Shown: positions 4,701 to 6,636 of the stretch, in pieces | Position numbering within the stretch: the first letter of the stretch is position 1 | How the letters are laid out: the number at the start of each line of letters is the position of its first letter | DNA from: JBBQZU01 sp038207425 | Lineage (GTDB): Bacteria; Bacteroidota; Bacteroidia; Flavobacteriales_D; Cryomorphaceae | Reading direction: 5' to 3' | Length of the DNA: 6,636 nucleotides | Assembly (NCBI GenBank): GCA_038207425.1 | Contig: JBBQZU010000064.1 | Location: forward strand, 1-6,636 | Notes under the pieces: model-generated | Told to the model about the DNA's origin: nothing | Databases searched by the model: none | What the model saw: only the letters and a program-made list of their open reading frames with translations | Made by a program: the position numbers and the translations under genes

Positions 4701-6636
4701 CATTAACGATTTCGTAATAGCCAACTATGCCATAGGACTTTCTACCAAAAAGGCAGCCCTTGTGCAGGGCACTGCATTGGTAAACGAATTTGGAGAACAA
4801 CTGCTCACCGAAGCGGTGCTATTGAATGCAAGTATCATGCTCTCTTCGAAACTGAAGTTAACCCAGGGTGTGGCGCTTGTAAACGGAAGCCTTATTCAAG
4901 CTGAAGCCCTGTTTCAAACTGCTTCTGTAGCCAGTGCCCCTCGCCGATTGGTGCAGGGTGTGGCTTTGGTAAATGGCCTCAAGTTGGTTCAGGGTACTGC
5001 GCTTGTAAACGAACTTGATACCGACGGGAATATAACCAACTCCTACCCGCTCACGCAGGGCAACGCGCTTGTGAACTCAGGCTCAGCACAACTCAATACT
5101 ACCACTTTCAATGCCAACAGCAATTCGCAAACCATCGTTATCCTTGGCTTGGGCGATATTGAAATCCTATCGGGTGAAGCAGAGGGTACAGTAGAAACTG
5201 AACCTATCAACCTCGTTACAGGCCAAACCGTAGGATCGCATATTCTCGTACCCGGCGCATTTGTTACCAACAACTTTAATGTATCCTACCGGCTTGGAAT
5301 TGTGACTATTGTGCCCGATACAGCGGTGTTTGAAATTGACCCGCAAAGTCTTGTGCAGGTGTACGATGGTGGGCCCAAAATGGTGAATGTTGCGGTGGTA
5401 CCCGATTCGGTTGCTTTTATTGTATCCTATAATGGCAGCGTGATGGCACCCACCGATGCAGGTGTTTATGAAGTGGAAGTGGTCGTTGCTGATACCAACT
5501 ATTTCGGATCGGTATTTGCCACTTTGACCATTTTGCAGGCGCCGGCCTCAGTTACCATAGACCCAGCATCGTTGCTTCAAGTGTATGATGGCAATGCCAA
5601 GTCGGTAACTGTAATTACGACCCCGGAGGGAATCGCGGTGCAAACCACCTACGACGGCAATGCTGAACTGCCTGTGAATGCAGGTTCGTACGGCGTGGAA
5701 GTTACCGTAACCGATCCTAACTACTCCGGCTCGGCAAATGCCACCCTGACTATTAACCCTGCCATGGCCGGCTTTGCTGTAAACCAGGAGTCGCTTCAAC
5801 AGTTTTTTGACGGGTCGCCAAAAACAATAGTCGTTGAAACTTTCCCTTCTGGTCTAAGCCTGACCATAACTTATAATGGTGTAATGCAGCCGCCGATAAA
5901 TGTCGGTTCTTACGAAGTATTGGTTGTAGTAAGCGATTTGAATTATGTAGGCTCAACAAGCGCAATACTTCTTATTAACCCGTCTCAGGTACTTATCAAT
6001 TGTCCATCAGACATAAGCGTAGACTGCAGCAGCAGCCTAATGCCTATGGTAACAGGTATGGCCACAGCCAGCGGAAACTGCGGCACAGCGACAGTAACAT
6101 ACACTGACGGCGCGATCAGCGGCGAATGCACCCAGACCCTAATTAGGACCTGGACCGCAACCAACGAATGTGGCAGCATCGCAAGCTGCGCGCAGACCAT
6201 CATGATAGCCGACACGACTGCACCTACTTTGATCATGCCATCAGCAACGAGCGGCGCGACGACCTGTGCACAGTTGAGCGTGCAGGATGCCCTTGCGTTC
6301 GGTCAGGGAATCAACCAAAATGGTTTCCTACAAGCGGCCATCGGATTGTTCAACAGCCTTGGCTTAGTACCAGTAGGTACTGAAGACGACTGCAACGACA
6401 GCGAGTGGATCGAGACCGGCGTAGAAGTAACCGTAGGCGTTTGTCCGGTAAAAGTGACTTTGACCTGCTTCTTTGTTGCGGTAGATGCCTGTGGCAATGT
6501 TTCTGATGAGCAGTATACAGAGTTGATTGTAATTGATCAGACTACACCACACATTTTCTGTCCGTCAGATATCGTAGTGGTTTGTGGTAGCGATACTTCT
6601 CCTTCAGTTACAGGAACGGCAACTGCCACGGACAAC
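1711..6636 (+). CDS. Giant secreted subtilisin-fold protease with MBG and HYR-like repeats (runs off the right edge)
   Basis: One frame is open for 1642 codons and continues past the window. Approximate order: Sec signal peptide 1-24 (cleavage ANA|QD); beta-rich region 25-170; propeptide-like region 171-317 ending in VTSQGD (297-302); subtilisin-fold protease 318-745; IPT/TIG-like domain 755-845; MBG-like domain 847-955; a second MBG-like domain 956-1205 interrupted by ALVN repeats; three 74-residue MBG/YDG repeats 1207-1428; HYR-like cysteine-rich region 1429-1642. Protease landmarks are Asp328 (VGVISDS), Glu373 (DEGRAM) where subtilisins have His, Asn454 (AAGN, oxyanion) and Ser681 (GTSAAAPHAAA). 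It is presumably exported and surface-bound or released, acting on proteins outside the cell; the substrate is unknown. A type IX C-terminal sorting domain is expected but lies outside the window. The start is fixed by the signal peptide; there is no Shine-Dalgarno. The gene stands alone on its strand. Confidence 0.93.
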   Translation, partial: MKPLQLILQIGLFFALCSLQIANAQDPDCGITQVNNNGYSTTLSSVTLNSNGTHTVVLTVASNGCEGCKKLKSFWVQATPGTASGISVASVLGNVIVANINPGPGFGPPFQGFRINIANGIGGGVAAAFTITYTLSGGLQNQLLLGKAGTFFQTYNFMIPDFQSVLNCQAPVEESLIVPYYDPLGVGKVFDIIGYELRALYFSYQNEAFVAEEVDDIFQIVGESVLVSIFAQQGELVNALTLLQTAAYGLTDAISDPVNNTVTGLYPINNLLLLNELPELLISASPVFPALSNAGLVTSQGDIALRSFRARDVFKVNGQGIKVGVISDSYNTKLGNQAGDDIIKGDLPGPANPDNTAPVDVVQEFPFGEASDEGRAMLQIVHDVAPGAELAFRTGFAGPNDFALGINQLADAGCDIIVDDVTYINEPFFRDGVIAQAANNVTSAGVAYFTAAGNFGSKSWEDAFNPVPAPAGIIGQAHNFAPGAGVDISQNITLEAGQYTVVLQWDDGTPGLTTNSDFDIYLATDADIAFFGFNRANIGSTPIEVLPFTVLADGVESNFQIIRAGVSPGFASAESTLLKYIVFRGSLTINEYAELNASTITGQANAAGAMAVGAVLYTNTPEYGVPAPTVASFSSRGGTPVNGILRDKPEFCAPNVVNTTVALGGGFDFEDDGFPNFVGTSAAAPHAAAVAALMLEARQKYYDDEGGLSPAALKDLLQNTALDMYGPGYDVESGAGFLLSDSALSSLANPSAFLISVAFDTTLVPGIDEILITITGEYLNANSVVYFNGAPLETSSTLQGDTAITVVIPPYQGILFPEIQVNNPPKEGTNGLDGGLSNTIYLITKATIFVDIQDTIKTYGEAIPQFFANYFLGTVDGNVPLDSAGLSEDDLSRVLGIGLTSIANSLSNVGLWGIEADAADPLNPESNTEATDSLDISLLQRFNFVFGDGLMTVVPLDIIIDPRDTTLVFNDSLVGFSFDFIFNTTDSLNIDPDDVLAINDFVIANYAIGLSTKKAALVQGTALVNEFGEQLLTEAVLLNASIMLSSKLKLTQGVALVNGSLIQAEALFQTASVASAPRRLVQGVALVNGLKLVQGTALVNELDTDGNITNSYPLTQGNALVNSGSAQLNTTTFNANSNSQTIVILGLGDIEILSGEAEGTVETEPINLVTGQTVGSHILVPGAFVTNNFNVSYRLGIVTIVPDTAVFEIDPQSLVQVYDGGPKMVNVAVVPDSVAFIVSYNGSVMAPTDAGVYEVEVVVADTNYFGSVFATLTILQAPASVTIDPASLLQVYDGNAKSVTVITTPEGIAVQTTYDGNAELPVNAGSYGVEVTVTDPNYSGSANATLTINPAMAGFAVNQESLQQFFDGSPKTIVVETFPSGLSLTITYNGVMQPPINVGSYEVLVVVSDLNYVGSTSAILLINPSQVLINCPSDISVDCSSSLMPMVTGMATASGNCGTATVTYTDGAISGECTQTLIRTWTATNECGSIASCAQTIMIADTTAPTLIMPSATSGATTCAQLSVQDALAFGQGINQNGFLQAAIGLFNSLGLVPVGTEDDCNDSEWIETGVEVTVGVCPVKVTLTCFFVAVDACGNVSDEQYTELIVIDQTTPHIFCPSDIVVVCGSDTSPSVTGTATATDN
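2662..3945 (+). other. S8/S53-type protease domain with inserted beta-sandwich
   Basis: Residues 318-745. The Asp motif is GQGIKVGVISDSYN (318-331). The helix that normally starts with catalytic His reads DEGRAMLQIVHDVAPGA (372-388), so Glu373 takes the His position; His382 is nearby. AAGN (451-454), AMAVGAV (609-615), VASFSSRGG (630-638), KPEFCAPN (648-655) and GTSAAAPH (679-686) are ordinary subtilisin-fold landmarks. Between AAGN and AMAVGAV, about residues 478-600 form an inserted beta-sandwich-like segment (LEAGQYTVVLQWDD, SDFDIYL) similar to pre-peptidase C-terminal domains. The overall pattern recalls the S53-like branch of the superfamily rather than classical subtilisin. Confidence 0.85.
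3973..4245 (+). other. IPT/TIG-like domain
   Basis: Residues 755-845. The pattern is a beta-sandwich: a P-G turn (VPGIDEILITITGEYLNANS, 764-783), then VVYFNGAPL, then AITVVIPP and a closing strand EIQVNNP. IPT/TIG domains often read ltItGtnf followed by V.fnG and v.vP; this is a recognisable but weak match. It probably acts as a spacer or binding module after the protease. Confidence 0.5.
4249..4575 (+). other. First MBG-like domain
   Basis: Residues 847-955. It begins TIFVDIQDTIKTYGEAIPQF (847-866), matching the strand-turn-YG-(d/e)-x-x-P start of MBG-type domains. It passes through SNVGLWGIEADAAD and ends FNFVFGDGLMTVVP (942-955), the usual nY.i...g.l.V closing strand. Such beta-sandwich modules occur in tandem in large Bacteroidota surface proteins. 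Confidence 0.65.
4576..5325 (+). other. Second MBG-like domain interrupted by ALVN repeats
   Basis: Residues 956-1205. It opens like the first copy (LDIIIDPRDTTLVFNDSL) and closes like it (VGSHILVPGAFVTNN, then FNVSYRLGIVTIVP at 1189-1202). Between them lies an extra stretch, about 1015-1125, made of ALVN-type repeats. The split is inferred by matching start and end to the first copy. Confidence 0.55.
4759..5076 (+). repeat. ALVN repeat cluster, five copies of L[VT]QG[TVN]ALVN
   Basis: Copies start at residues 1017, 1050, 1080, 1092 and 1114, each nine residues. Degenerate versions lie between them (LLTEAVLLN ending at 1039; LIQAEALFQ at 1061-1069). Spacing between clear copies is irregular (33, 30, 12, 22), but with the degenerate units counted it is 11-22 residues. 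The repeat is conserved at protein level more than at DNA level. Similar ALVNG runs are, as I recall, found inside MBG-bearing Bacteroidota proteins; no function is known to me. Confidence 0.75.
5329..5994 (+). repeat. Three tandem 74-residue MBG/YDG-type repeats
   Basis: Units are residues 1207-1280, 1281-1354 and 1355-1428, exactly 222 bp each (5329-5550, 5551-5772, 5773-5994). Shared landmarks keep the 74-residue step without gaps: VYDG/VYDG/FFDG (ending 1220, 1294, 1368) and NY.GS (from 1263, 1337, 1411), plus a GxYxVxVxVxD strand before each NY. This is the MBG_3/YDG-type beta-sandwich, a stalk or adhesion module. DNA identity between units is modest, so the duplications are old. Confidence 0.85.
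5995..6636 (+). other. HYR-like cysteine-rich region (continues past the edge)
   Basis: Residues 1429-1642. Two clear unit starts read VLINCPSDISVDC (1427-1439) and HIFCPSDIVVVC (1614-1625), the C-P-x-D-I-x-V-x-C pattern of HYR-like repeats in Bacteroidota. TAPTLIMP (1503-1510) begins a longer, atypical unit between them. VDACGNVSDEQ and TNECGSIASC match the closing part of such units. The region has 13 cysteines, while residues 653-1430 have none. More units probably follow beyond the window. Confidence 0.75.

Noticed and set aside
4317..4724. 135-codon minus-strand frame inside the protease gene
   Set aside because: Shadow of the long plus-strand frame; Ser/Lys-rich translation without domain resemblance. 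The same holds for the other minus-strand frames between 1722 and 6552.
4759..5076. DNA-level direct repeats as a mobile or recombination element
   Set aside because: The repetition is mainly at protein level, in frame with the long gene, with varied codons and irregular spacing.

Overview
The window reads like a piece of a Bacteroidota chromosome, probably environmental or metagenomic. The reasons are a Bacteroidota-style Cas9 with its tracrRNA, promoter-like motifs of the TTTG / TAnnTTTG type, starts without Shine-Dalgarno sequences, and a very large secreted multidomain protein of the kind these bacteria export by the type IX system. The two largest genes run off the window edges, one at each end.

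Left part (1-975): the N-terminal 258 codons of a type II (probably II-C) Cas9 lie on the minus strand and run off the left edge. Immediately upstream, on the opposite strand, is a compact tracrRNA of about 80 nt. It has an anti-repeat, a GGA/TCC nexus hairpin, an AAAACATTTA linker and a 7-bp terminator hairpin with a 9-T tail. A promoter-like sequence for the minus strand lies beyond the tracrRNA, so a cas9 mRNA starting there would be antisense to the whole tracrRNA. No CRISPR repeats occur here; the array, cas1 and cas2 would be expected beyond the left edge. This part is AT-rich (about one third G+C in rows counted by hand).

Middle (964-1710): a small minus-strand gene encodes an apparently exported HIRAN-domain protein, codirectional with cas9. 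It is followed by a 333-bp divergent intergenic region with a perfect 10-bp inverted repeat and weak promoter candidates.

Right part (1711-6636, about half G+C): one plus-strand reading frame, open for 1642 codons and still open at the right edge, encodes a secreted giant protein. Its order is Sec signal peptide, N-terminal beta-rich region, propeptide-like region, subtilisin-fold (S8/S53-type) protease with Glu where the catalytic His normally sits and an inserted beta-sandwich, IPT/TIG-like region, two MBG-like domains (the second interrupted by ALVN repeats), three gap-free 74-residue MBG/YDG-type repeats, and a cysteine-rich HYR-like region. The C-terminus, where a type IX sorting domain is expected, is not in view. 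The defence locus and the secreted protease look functionally unrelated.
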